DNA of 64,000 bases from NCBI GenBank assembly GCA_028023455.1, contig JAQFVV010000036.1, forward strand, positions 5,761,576-5,825,575. The letters run 5' to 3'. A program made the position numbers and the translations under genes. Under the pieces are notes generated by a model. The model was not told the DNA's origin. It ran no database searches and saw only the letters and a list, made by a program, of their open reading frames with translations. The first letter of the stretch is position 1, and every line of letters starts with the position of its first letter. The DNA comes from Epiperipatus broadwayi. Its lineage: Eukaryota > Onychophora > Udeonychophora > Euonychophora > Peripatidae. Positions 50,683 to 60,519 of this stretch are shown one piece after another.

Positions 50683-50873
50683 TCTGGATGAAAACAAAGT
50701 GGATAGGCATGCCATGGTCATTGCTGATGTGCAAGTCTTTGATACAAAGAAAGTGGATAGGCATAGCATGTGCCAGGCTTATGGATCACTGCCAGAGGCC
50801 TTTTTATACGAAGAAAATAGATATGCATAGCTGCCAAACTTAAGGGATCACCACCAGAGGCATTTTATACAGG
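50683..50873. repeat. Imperfect tandem repeat, about 65 bp x 3
   Basis: Units share 'aaagtggataggcat(a)gc', 'ggatcac(t/c)(g/a)ccagaggc' and 'ttttatac'. They start near 50683, 50746 and 50811; the first is the most diverged. The ORF 50603-50830 over it has no recognisable family. Confidence 0.6.
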
Positions 50874-50879
50874 CTAAAT

Positions 50880-52680
50880 CCCCATGGGACAGGACATAAT
50901 GAGAAATCTATGGGTTCTATCTTGTCATAACCCCCAGATTAAGAAGCACATATATATATAAACATGAAGATCAGGCCGAATATCAGTAACGCAGTACGAA
51001 TGAATGTCACAACATGAAATATGATTTACTGCTTTAAAAATAAATGACCCTTGTTTGAATACCATAATTTAGACAAATAAACGCTATGCAGTTATATATA
51101 TAGAGAAAGATTTTCCTAAATAAATATACATTAAGATTTTATCTAGTAAAAGAAACATTAAGATTTACTTAATAACTAAAATAGTAAAATATTAAAATTT
51201 ACCCCCTTTTCCTTTTCTGATATTTAAAATAATTCAATCCCACCATTGTGGTTTTTATAGTAACTGGAATATTTAAATACAATATTTGAAATTTTAAGAG
51301 TATGGAAAATAAAAGAAGACTGGCAGTTATAGAAAATAATTAATGGGTCACTCTTTCAGAATTGAATAAAAACAAAACATTTTAAAAAATTTCAAAGTGT
51401 TAATTAGCTTAAGTTCTGGATTCACCCTGGGTAGAAAATCCAGAGTTAAACAAATATATTTTTATATACTAAAATATTAATGTTGACTTGTAAAAACAAT
51501 CTGGCGAGTGTATTAATTAACAATACATTATATTTTAAGGGAACGTTATTAAACGTAATTAATGAAGGCTTACCTAAAAATAAAAAAGGATTTTAGAAAA
51601 TTAAACTCGTCAGATTGCATGAGATTGGCATATTAATAAGCAAAATAAACATATAAAATCAAATAATGAATAACTATAAATAAAAGACCGCACCAAAATT
51701 AAAGAACGTTAGAGCATATGAGATAGGATTAAATTTATAGACATTATTTAAGAGCAAATTACATTTACATATTTAAAAAAGGTAAAGTTAAATAACACAT
51801 TAGAAGAAATCTTGATAGATGAGTTAGGCTAAATTTAGTTTGAGGTGATGGCTTGAAAAGTTACCTTGCAATTTTTAAAGTCCAATTTAAAGTATGGCAT
51901 GTGCATGGCAATTGAAATGCAAGTTCTTCAGTGGCAGCAAGCTTCTATTAGCATTAAAGTTCTTAGGTCAGGCTTTTACTTTTCACTCTTGGGCAGCAGA
52001 ATGATACGGCCATGGAATATGTGACCCAACAGGGCCAAGAAGGGTGGCGGATTTACACTACATCATTTTTAGTTTCACAGCGATGTTAATAATCAGTTCT
52101 CACTAGAGTAGCCAATCTCCTTGTTCAAAATACAGCAATTTTATACTCTGACCAGATGTTTTTGGAATGCTTTTAATCCCTTAATTTTAGCTTTACAATC
52201 TAATCTCTGATCTTAAAATTCTTACTTTTTCTTTATCGATTGTTTTTGAAGATTAAGATAATGTCCAAAAATAAATTCAAATCTATTTCCAGATTAGAAA
52301 TAGATTTGACAAAATGTTTATAAAAGAAAATCTTTAATCTTAATCCCCATTTTAAGTAAAAACTTTAATTAAAATACCTTCCCCAGATTAAAACAATAGT
52401 GTTTCCAACCCTTTAATTATTTTTAGACAATTAACTGTAGCATTTTCCATCTTGGTTTTTATAAAACATACATTTTAATAAAAAAAGTACTTTAAAAGGA
52501 AAAAGTTTAAAAATGACGTATAATAAAATATTTACAAAAAATCAATATTGTTAGTAAGTTTTTGCTCCTATATATATATATTTGAGCCACACCTATATAT
52601 TTTAATAAAGACTTAATAATCATAAAATTAATAATAATAAAAATTTAAAAGTTAACATTTTATAATTTAGGTGCGCATCT
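50880..52680. other. Unassigned stretch inside the composite insertion
   Basis: Mixed-complexity sequence without recognisable proteins. The part 50560-51080 has a TATA-like word (about 50950) and AATAAA-like words and might be an LTR remnant, but I find no second copy. 51840-52100 is less AT-rich and also unassigned. Confidence 0.35.
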
Positions 52681-52683
52681 CAA

Positions 52684-52691
52684 ATATATAC

Positions 52692-52733
<42 letters not shown>
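52684..52733. repeat. (TA)n microsatellite
   Basis: Uninterrupted alternating TA; the overlapping ORFs on both strands are artefacts. Confidence 0.95.
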
Positions 52734-52736
<3 letters not shown>

Positions 52737-52828
52737 GGCAAAAGAAGCAGGATGGGGTATAGGTTTAAACACAGATTAGTAGGTGGAAACATGAAGCTCA
52801 ATCTTAAGCTAAGATTGACTGCTTCAGT

Positions 52829-52968
52829 ACTAGATGGGTATTTTATGCGCAAGCCTTCTGGCATCCATTGATTACTCTAGCTTGCTGTGTGTGGCAATAT
52901 GTATAGTGAGTTTTGCCTGTTTTAACAACAGTTATACACAAGCATAAGAAGTGGTGGTCATGTGATGT
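52829..52968 (+). repeat. Right arm of the family A insertion
   Basis: 'tactagatgggtattttatg', 'aagccttctggcatccattg', 'attactctagcttg' and then the inverted form of 48013-48050. The arm starts downstream of where the hammerhead would be, so it has no core. Confidence 0.8.
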
Positions 52969-53089
52969 TTATATACTTCTTGCAAGAACTCTTCTACATC
53001 AATCTTCCAAATGACATCACCATGTAAAATCATGGGGTTACATCACACATTTTTTGAAAAATGAATTTTACATATTTGTCAATTTTTTT

Positions 53090-53690
53090 ATAATGGCTGA
53101 AAAAATTGAACAATGTGCAATTCTGTTTTCATTTACAAAAAAATGCAATCAAAACAATTGTAGTGCTTGAAATAGAGTAAAAGCAAACTCATCTTGTAAA
53201 GATACAAATTTATGAGTGACTTAATTAAAATGTTAAATGCAGCATATCACTAAAAAGCTTGGCAAGTGAAGTCCCAAGTCAAAACAACTGCTGATTTTTT
53301 TTACGCCAACAGCATTTTTCTCTCAAACTTAGTGTGCAAAGTTCTGAAACATCTATTTGATGCGGTAAAACATAAACAATACATTTTGTGGCAAAGAAAA
53401 GAATGCAAACTCCACCCAACAGTGTCATCTCTCAAAGCCTTCAATATGAAACACTGTTTAATTAAATTTGGCATGACTCCGTTTATCTATCAACCATATT
53501 CACTTGATCTCAGTTCGTGTAATTTTTTTTAATCTCTCAAATAACAAAAATGACTCAATGCTTTTTTGTGTGGACTTAGAAGTGATGGATAAAATGGCAG
53601 AAACATTAAAAGGCATCACTTTGCAAGTGTTTCTGGATTCCTTTGGAAAATAAATACAGGTTTAGACCAGTGTATTGCATCAAGTGAATA
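53090..53690 (+). pseudogene. mariner transposase remnant
   Basis: The ORF 53266-53532 ends KFGMTPFIYQPYSLDLSSCNFF, matching the mariner block around the second catalytic Asp ('HPPYSPDLAPCDFF'); the Asp in SLDLS is kept, but the residue before FF is Asn. Downstream in other frames come NNKNDSMLF, VMDKMAETLKG and LDQCIAS, which are the usual C-terminal blocks. Upstream 53093 reads MAEKIEQCAI. Stops and shifts break it. It belongs with the terminal repeats at 47926 and 53784. Confidence 0.75.
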
Positions 53691-53884
53691 GTAATTTAAA
53701 AGTGATTAAATTTATAACACTTAAAAATAAACAAATATTTTTTATTATAAGATTCTGGTTATGTTTGAGTCCTGCTGTTATAAAATTTCCTTTTCACATT
53801 AAGAGAGAAAAATATAAATATTTAAAAACAAAATAATTTAAAATTTTTGTTTATTTATAAAAATATAATTATTTTATTACTTTA

Positions 53885-54530
53885 TGCTATGTGTGTGTGT
53901 ATTCACATATACACACAATAATAATGTAACTATTATAAATGAATACAAGTATGTGTGTGTATGCTTATTAACAGATACATGCAATAATAATGTAAGTATG
54001 ACAAATATTCAAGTATGTGCGTGTATGCTAAAAGCATCACAGAAACGATTAAGGTTGGTCAGAGATAACCAGACTGACCACTTTGTACCTAGTGTCATGG
54101 GATGACCAATGGAAATAGAGAGTGTTACATCCGGTACGGCGGGAACAAACAAGGTCAGACTTGCTAGGTGAAGTTGAGGGATGGATGCGTTTTCCTGAGT
54201 GCACAGACCCTACTTCACTTTCAGCTCATCTCATGGAGAGGTCTACCTCCGAACGTACTAAGGTAGACCTAGAGACCATTACAGGTCATATAGACTTTAA
54301 TATTCTTTATTGTAAGCCTGCGGACCTTTAAGACTAGAGTTGTATGATAATGTGTTAGTCAGTTTACCCTTGTAATAATTGTATTATATATTAATCCTTG
54401 CATATGTATTTATGTATATAAACCTATTAACTTCATGTGTTTAATTATATAATTACTTGTCGCTGTTGAGTGCGATAAATCTCACTCGAACCTCGACCAT
54501 ATATATATCCGACTAGTACTGGATATTGCA
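53885..54530 (+). repeat. 5' LTR (646 bp)
   Basis: Starts TGCTATGTG and ends GATATTGCA (TG...CA). A TATATAAACC word near 54415 could serve as the promoter. The polyadenylation word is GATAAA here, compared with AATAAA in the 3' LTR. The ORFs 53884-54105 and 54122-54331 are inside it and not genes. Confidence 0.95.
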
Positions 54531-54531
54531 C

Positions 54532-54549
54532 TGGCACAGTCGTAACAGT
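54532..54549 (+). other. Primer-binding site
   Basis: TGGCACAGTCGTAACAG begins one base after the 5' LTR; the TGG start fits pairing with a tRNA 3' CCA end. I do not identify the tRNA. Confidence 0.65.
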
Positions 54550-54649
54550 TCAATTTGAACCCTAGCAGTCTGCTGACAACCAAATAAGTCAGGCAGAATT
54601 ATTGAAGTAGCGAACGAACCTACGGTATTAAACGAGTTAGTTATATAAA

Positions 54650-55393
54650 TTGCTTAAAATGCAATTGACAATATCTGAGTTTGACGTCAGAGAGGCAAAT
54701 GAGTGGCCCCTGTACGTTCAACAGATTGAAAATTACTGTTTTATTAACAGAGTAGAGGAAGATGCATATAAAACAGCGACATTATTATGTTTTGTAGGAA
54801 AAGGGGTCATACAAATAACTAACAGATTAGCAGAACCCAACACTCCTGAAAAATTAACCTACGATGAGTTAAAACATCGTTTGTCAAATTATTTTAATCC
54901 TCGCCCATCTAGGCACATCGCCAGACTTCATTTTTGAAATCGCCATCAAGGCAGAAATGAAAATACACAGGATTACGACTCAGCCCTACGCGAACTCGCA
55001 AAAAACTGCTGTTATGATTCATTTTTAGAAGAAGCACTACTGGAACAATTCCTATGTGGAATGAATAGTGACAGTTTGAGGCAGCAGTTACTGGCTGATG
55101 AAGACATAAATTATCATGAAGCTATCAAACACAGTATCGCTCACGAAATAGTAGTAGAGCAAGCAAAAGAATTTTCTGTGAAAAAAGGCGTTGAAAGCGA
55201 TCAAACAGGAATATTTGGTGTTGAAAAACTCAACAAAGGGTCTTCCGATAACAAAACTATTAAACAGACAAATAAAAGTCGGACAAATTGTTATTGTTGC
55301 GGAAAACTAGGTCATATAGCTAAAGATTGCTATTTCAAACACTATCGATGTAGACTATGTAAAAAAAATAGGTCACATGGTGAGAATGTGTGA
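54650..55393 (+). pseudogene. Gypsy gag, interrupted
   Basis: The first part 54650-54937 (MQLTISEFDVREANEWPLY from the second Met) is the capsid-like start and ends at TGA 54935-54937. The same frame resumes directly and runs to 55393. A first CCHC knuckle is intact: CYCCGKLGHIAKDC. The second knuckle starts CRLCKK and is broken by a frame change in the A8 run at about 55361-55368; its remainder lies in the next frame from 55377. Gag packages the element RNA into particles. As it stands only truncated pieces could be made. Confidence 0.85.
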
Positions 55394-57193
55394 AAATAGA
55401 ACAGTTGACCAAGTTAAAGGAAATAATATACAAAGTATAAATAATACCAAATGTAATATTGTTATAAATAACACGGTTATAAATCAAGCACAGAAATTTA
55501 TTACTACTGTGAAAGTTTACAGAAAACCCCTGTCGATGGAAATAGACAGCAGTAGCGGCATTCCTTTAATATCTGTAGCCGACTGGAATTTGATCAGGCT
55601 GAAATAAGAGAGCCTCCTAGGCTTAGCAATACTAAGCTTAGAGCATTGGATGTAAATGGTAAAGAAATAAAAATTAAGGGTGTAGTCCAAGCTCAAATTA
55701 CGAGTAATAAAGGCAACATTTCAATCTTGCCGCTATATATTGTACACGCCCCCATAAACCCTCTCATTGGTCATGACTGGTTTACAGAGCTTGGAATTGA
55801 AATCTCATTGGTCAAAAAAATTGACAGTGAAAAAGACATAAGAGATCGTTTCCCTAAACTTTTTAATGACAAACCAGGAACGATTAAAACTAAACCTGTG
55901 TCACTGGAAATGTCACCAGAGGCCATGCCAATAATTTGCAGACCTCGAAAGGTCCCATTCGCACAAAAAGAAAAAGTAGTGAAAGAAATAAATGAGCTAG
56001 TGATGAACGGCGTTCTAGAACCGACAGAAAAGACAGAGTGGGCGACTCCACTGGTCGTGATCACCAAACCTAATGGACAGATACGCTTGTGCAGCAATTA
56101 TCGCATAACTGTCAACAAATCTCTAAATAAACATGCCTACCCCGTCCCAAACTCCAGAGAAATACTAGCATCACTGCAAAAATCAAAATATTTTGCTAAA
56201 TTAGATTTAGATGCGGCCTTCCATCAAATTCCAGTAACAAATAAGGCTGCCGAAATTCTAACACTGACTACTCATGTGGGTCTATTTAAATGCAAACGCC
56301 TCCCATTTGGCATAGCATCCACTCCCAGTATATTCCAAGCAAAAATTGAAACTCTGCTTACTGGATGCCAGGGCGTTATCCCTTATTTTGATGACACATT
56401 AATTACGGCAAGATCAGAAAATGAATTGCATAGTCATCTAACTACTGTCTGTCAAAGGCTAGAAGAGTTTGGAGCAAAATTAAATACGCAAAAATGCATA
56501 TGGAAGGCCACTGAATTAAAGTTTTTAGGGCACATAGTCTCTAGTTCTGGGACAAGGCCATTTCCCAAATAGGTCAAAGTAGTATCAGAAGCTAGAAGGC
56601 CTAGTAACGTAAAACAATTGCAGGCTTTTTTGGGTTTGGTAAACTATTTTGAGAACTTCCTAGAGGGCAAAGCTCACATAGCCAAACCATTATACGAGCT
56701 ACTAAAAAAGAATCAGAAATGGAAGTGGGAAGCAACACAAGAAAGGGCTTTTCAAAATACTAAAGCTTTACTCGTATCAAACAAATTACTGGTACACTAT
56801 AATAGCGATCTTGAGATAACACTAACGACTGATGCATCAGAATATGGAGTGGTGGCAGTAATATGTCACCCAGCTCAATCTGGGGAATGTCCTATAGCAT
56901 ACACGTCGCACACTTTGTCCAAAGCTGAAAAAAATTATAGTCAGCTGGACAAAAAAGTGCTAGCCATAGTATTTGGAATTCATAAATTCCACCAGTATTT
57001 ATACGGTCGTTATTTCAAAATCATGACAGACCACAAACCACTTCTGGGAATTTTAGGCATCAAACAAATTCCGGAACACCTCAGCCCGCACATGTTGAGA
57101 TGGATTAACATACTCTCTGTGTATGATTACAGTCTGGAATATAAAAAGGGAAAGACTATTGGTCACACCGACGCGCTATCCCGAAATGCCTGA
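55377..57193 (+). pseudogene. Gypsy pol: protease, RT and RNase H, interrupted
   Basis: Protease (to 55607): the active-site region reads MEIDSSSGIPLIS, so the usual D-T/S-G is D-S-S. A frame change near 55603 leads into 55646-56572. RT follows: RPRKVPFAQKEKV, EWATPLVVITKPNG, catalytic LDLDAAFHQIP, and YFDD near 56390. A TAG at 56570-56572 interrupts it, and the same frame continues to 57193 with FLGLVNYFENF, RNase H TDASEYG and TDHKPL, and ending HTDALSRNA. RT and RNase H motifs look intact; the breaks and the protease site make it non-functional. Confidence 0.9.
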
Positions 57194-58539
57194 CAACTCA
57201 GAGAACACTACAAGCGAAATAGAAATCAATTACATTGACGCACTTCAAAGCCAGACTCTTAATAGCCGAAAAGTAGCAGCATGGACCAATGAAGACGCTG
57301 GCTACAAATGGCTGATGGAGAAAATCAGAAGAGGCTGGCCAGCACAACATCCTCCGTTTTTGCACATAGAGCTATGGAAAGCTCTCGAAAAACTATCAAT
57401 ATGTAAAGGTTGCATTCTTAAAGGCGATCAGGTCCTAATACCAAAAATAGGCAGACCGCACATGCTAAATTTATTACATGAAGGTCATCCAGGCATTGTC
57501 GGGGCAAAAGCATTAGCCCGTAGTTATGTATGGTGGCCGAGAATCATCACTGATATAGAAACATTCATAAAAAATGTTCTAGCTGTCAGTCATGTGTAAA
57601 AGCATCCCCAGTGAAATATGAAGCATGGAAAGAAGCAGAGAAACCTTGGCAGAGAATTCACATTGACCACTGCGGTCCAATCCACGGACAATTATTTCTG
57701 GTAGTGGTCGATGCCTACTCAGGATGGTCAGAATATAAAACAGTGAAAAACACAAGTTCGGATGAGACGCTGGACAAGCTCATGGAAATTTTTTCATACC
57801 ACGGGCTACCGGAAACCCTCGTATCCGATAATGGAACTGTTTTCATGTCTGAAAAATTTGCCGAATTTATGCAGGAATGGGGGATTAAACACATCCTTAC
57901 CCCCTACCACCCCCAATCAAATGGACTGGCCGAGAAAGCGGTACAAAGCTTAAAGTCATCCATGAATAAATTGGGAAAAGGAAGACTCCAAAGGCAGTTT
58001 TCATGGCGTTGCTATATCATCATTCCACACCCACAGCTAAAATGGGCAGATCACCTGCAGAAAAATATTTAGGCTGGAAGTTACGCACAAAACTCTCAGC
58101 AATAATGCCATCAAAAGAGCATCAAATGCCGATTACAGTAAACAACAAATTTTCACCTGATGAATGAGTCTGGGTGAAAAATAATTTAAATAAATCGTGG
58201 ACTCAAGCATACATGGTACGCCATTTAAGTAAACAAGTGGTTGCTGTCCGTATGGCAGACGGCAAAATATTACGTAAGCACATTAACTAATTGCGCAAGA
58301 GTGCAATAACAGAATGCACTCTGCAATTGTTTAAAAGTAATGATGACAAAGAAAATGATACTCACTATGAAACTAAAAGTGAAACAAAAATCATTACTGC
58401 TGACGAAGAAAATCAAAATAGTGAAGAAAATGAAATAGTCACAGATGGTGAAACTAAATCACCCCCATGCGCAAAGAGGAGAATAAAAATTCCCCTCTGC
58501 CTGCATGATTATGTGTTAAGTTCAGAGAAGAAGAAATGA
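57123..58539 (+). pseudogene. Gypsy integrase, interrupted
   Basis: After a frame change near 57187, frame 57123-57599 contains the N-terminal zinc-binding HEGHPGIVGAKAL...SYVWWP. The two cysteines of that finger fall in another frame because of a change in the A-run at about 57568-57575. The core (57611-58072) keeps D (HIDHCGP), D (SDNGT) and E (GLAEKAV) of the DDE triad. A further shift lies near 57992; the C-terminal tail in the third frame has stops at 58165-58167 and 58288-58290 and runs to 58539. Its family role is to insert the cDNA. Confidence 0.9.
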
Positions 58540-58574
58540 AAAAAAAATCTTTTTTTAGAAAAGTACGTCGCTGA

Positions 58575-58588
58575 ACTTGGGGGAGGCG
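58575..58588 (+). other. Polypurine tract
   Basis: ACTTGGGGGAGGCG sits immediately before the 3' LTR, where plus-strand synthesis is primed. Confidence 0.75.
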
Positions 58589-59246
58589 TGCTATGTGTGT
58601 GTGTATTCACATATACACGCAATAATAATGTAACTATTATAAATGAATACAAGTATGTGTGTGTATGCTTATTAAGAGATTCACGCAATAATAATGTAAC
58701 TATGACAAATATTCAAGTATGTGAGTGTATGCTAAAAGCATCACAGAAATGATTAAGGTTGGTCAGAGATAACCAGACTGACCACTTTGTACCTCGTGTC
58801 ATGGGATGACCAATGGAAATAGAGAGTGTTACATCCAGTATGGTGGGAACAAACAAGGTCAGACTTGCTAGGTGAAGTTGAGGGATGGATGCATTTTCCT
58901 GAGTGCACAGACACTACTTCACTTTCAGCTCGTCTCACGGAGAGGTCTACCTCCGAACATACTAAGGTAGACCTAGGGACCATTACAGGTCGTATAGACT
59001 TTAATATTGTTTATTGTAAGCCTGCGGGCCTTTAAGACTAGAGTTGTATAATAATGTGTTAGTCAGTTTACCCTTGTAATAATTGTATTATATATTAATC
59101 CTTGTATATGTATTTATGTATATAAACCTATTAACTCCACTACCGTGTTCGTGTGTTTAATTATATAATTACTTGTCGCTGTTGAGTGCAATAAATCTCA
59201 CTCGAACCTCGACCATATATATATCCGACTAGTACTGGATATTGCA
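58589..59246 (+). repeat. 3' LTR (658 bp)
   Basis: Same ends as the 5' LTR. It carries 12 extra bases near 59136-59152 (ACTACCGTGTTC region) and AATAAA at 59190-59195. The ORFs 58753-58983 and 58826-59035 lie within it. Confidence 0.95.
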
Positions 59247-59259
59247 CTTTACAATAAAG

Positions 59260-59399
59260 AAATTATATTTTAGATTTTTTTTTTTCCATGTGACATAGTG
59301 TCGGCCGAGAAGCGAACCGACTAACCCGGGACAACTGCTTGTAAGGCAGTTGTGCAGACCTCTCGACCACCAATGCTTGACAAATTATATTTTAGATTT
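59260..59399 (-). repeat. tRNA-derived SINE family S1, copy 5, with 18-bp target duplication
   Basis: The minus-strand body is 59298-59376: GCATTGGTGGTCGAGAGGTC, anticodon stem AACTGC/GCAGTT around CTTACAA, and a GGTTCGCTTC B-box region. The poly(A) tail appears as T13 on the plus strand. AAATTATATTTTAGATTT is duplicated at 59260-59277 and 59382-59399. It landed only 9 bp beyond the Gypsy target duplication. Confidence 0.93.
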
Positions 59400-59560
59400 C
59401 ATTTGTCTAAACCACAAATGGTGTTATTTTATTTTAAGTAAATGATTTCTGCCTATATTTATTATCAAGACATAATTTTTTTCCTAATTGTGAGCTCCAA
59501 CTATTCACAAAAACTGAACAAATCTATGGTTCACCATTTGTTGTATTTTTTAAAAAAATA

Positions 59561-59974
59561 TTCATGAGGAAGTTTCAGGCAGGATAATAGAAACACACCA
59601 GGCTCCTGATAAAACACTATAAACAAGGGTATTGAACATATGTCTTTATATAGGATTAGCTATTATTTACAGTTTTAGGTAGCACAAAAAACTTGAATAA
59701 AATTGCAACTGTATAAATAAAGAAGAAAAGCTGTCTAAACATATATATATAATTTCTTTTTGATCAGTTCATGAGCAAACTTCAGGCATGACAATAAAAA
59801 CACACCAGGCTCCTGATAAAACACTATAAAAACAAGGGGATTGAACATACTTGTTTATATAAGATTAGCTATTATTTACAGTTTTAGATACCCACAAAAA
59901 ACTTGAATGAAATAGCAACTGTATAAATAAAAGAGACAAACTGTCTAAACAATATATAATTTCTTTTTGATCAA
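59561..59974. repeat. Tandem duplication of about 207 bp
   Basis: 59561-59767 and 59768-59974 share 'aaacacaccaggctcctgat', 'aaaacactataaa', 'gattagctattatttacagt' and 'tataatttctttttgatca', with a few substitutions and indels. Non-coding. Confidence 0.85.
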
Positions 59975-59979
59975 TTAAT

Positions 59980-60515
59980 TTCTCTTTCATAATGTAGAAA
60001 AATAATGTCATCATTTTATTTTTCTCTGACAATTGTTTACTAATATGAATTAGTCTTTATCAAAGACTATGATTTCATTAGCTGTGTTTACTTCCCAGAA
60101 CATTAGAAATAAAATCATCTGTGATGTTAAATTTCCTTTAAATTTTCAAGAATGATTATATAAATGACACATTTTAATTATTTCTAATTAAACTAAAAAG
60201 ATTAAAGCAAAGCTACTAAAATTGAATTTCAAAACACAAAGACTAAACTATCAACTTTTCTTGGTAATCAAAAGAGTGGGAAGGGGGGAAAAAAGTAGAA
60301 TAATCAACGTTTTCCATTAAACTTTTCAAAAGTATTTTAATATAAAAACAAGTCAATATTTATTACACGCTACAACTTGATAGTTTAAATTATTGCTTGC
60401 CATTTTTACTGGTATCAGTGTCATCTGATGTAAAGATGATTTGTTGAATATGAAAATTCTCCTATATTGTATTAATATTGCAAACAATAATAAATTTCAT
60501 TGTTTAATGATCACA
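59980..60515. other. AT-rich non-coding stretch
   Basis: Nothing recognised. Confidence 0.5.
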
Positions 60516-60519
60516 TGAA

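Larger units (their letters stand above)
48000..52981. mobile_element. Composite Penelope-type insertion, family A, with target duplication
   Basis: TTATATACTTCTT occurs at 48000-48012 and again at 52969-52981, the expected duplication of mariner sequence. The inserted DNA starts AAAACAGGCAAAACTCAC, then TATACATATTGCCAC, and the right arm ends with the exact inverted form (about 52885-52925), followed by about 43 bp more family A sequence. Inside are a hammerhead core, a LINE scrap, the 252-bp palindromic Penelope element, tandem repeats and a (TA)n array, so later insertions are likely nested here. Confidence 0.7.
47926..53784 (+). mobile_element. mariner element split by a 5-kb insertion
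   Basis: The left end near 47926-47966 reads TATATAAGGGGAGATCC then AAAAATAACTGGAATC. The right end near 53748-53784, complemented, reads TATAACAGCAGGACTC then AAACATAACCAGAATC. These are mariner-type terminal repeats in opposite orientation. The transposase remains lie at the right (53090-53690). The sequence between 48013 and 52968 is a later insertion with a 13-bp duplication. Inactive. Confidence 0.75.
53880..59251 (+). mobile_element. Full-length Ty3/Gypsy retrotransposon (Mag-like), degenerate
   Basis: Two LTRs, a primer-binding site, gag, protease, RT, RNase H, integrase and a polypurine tract are in the canonical Ty3/Gypsy order. The 5-bp target duplication CTTTA lies at 53880-53884 and 59247-59251. 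By eye the LTRs differ at 24 substitutions over about 646 aligned bases (3.7%) plus one 12-bp indel. The coding region has at least four in-frame stops and five frame changes. No envelope-like ORF follows integrase. The RT and chromatin of motifs resemble the Mag lineage ('K02A2.6-like' ORFs). Confidence 0.95.

Noticed and set aside
54122-54331. Small protein gene also present at 58826-59035
   Set aside because: Both ORFs are the same stretch of the two LTRs, and no protein family fits.
53880-59251. Endogenous retrovirus with an envelope gene
   Set aside because: After integrase there is only a short acidic tail, then the polypurine tract and LTR; no envelope-like ORF or signal peptide is present.
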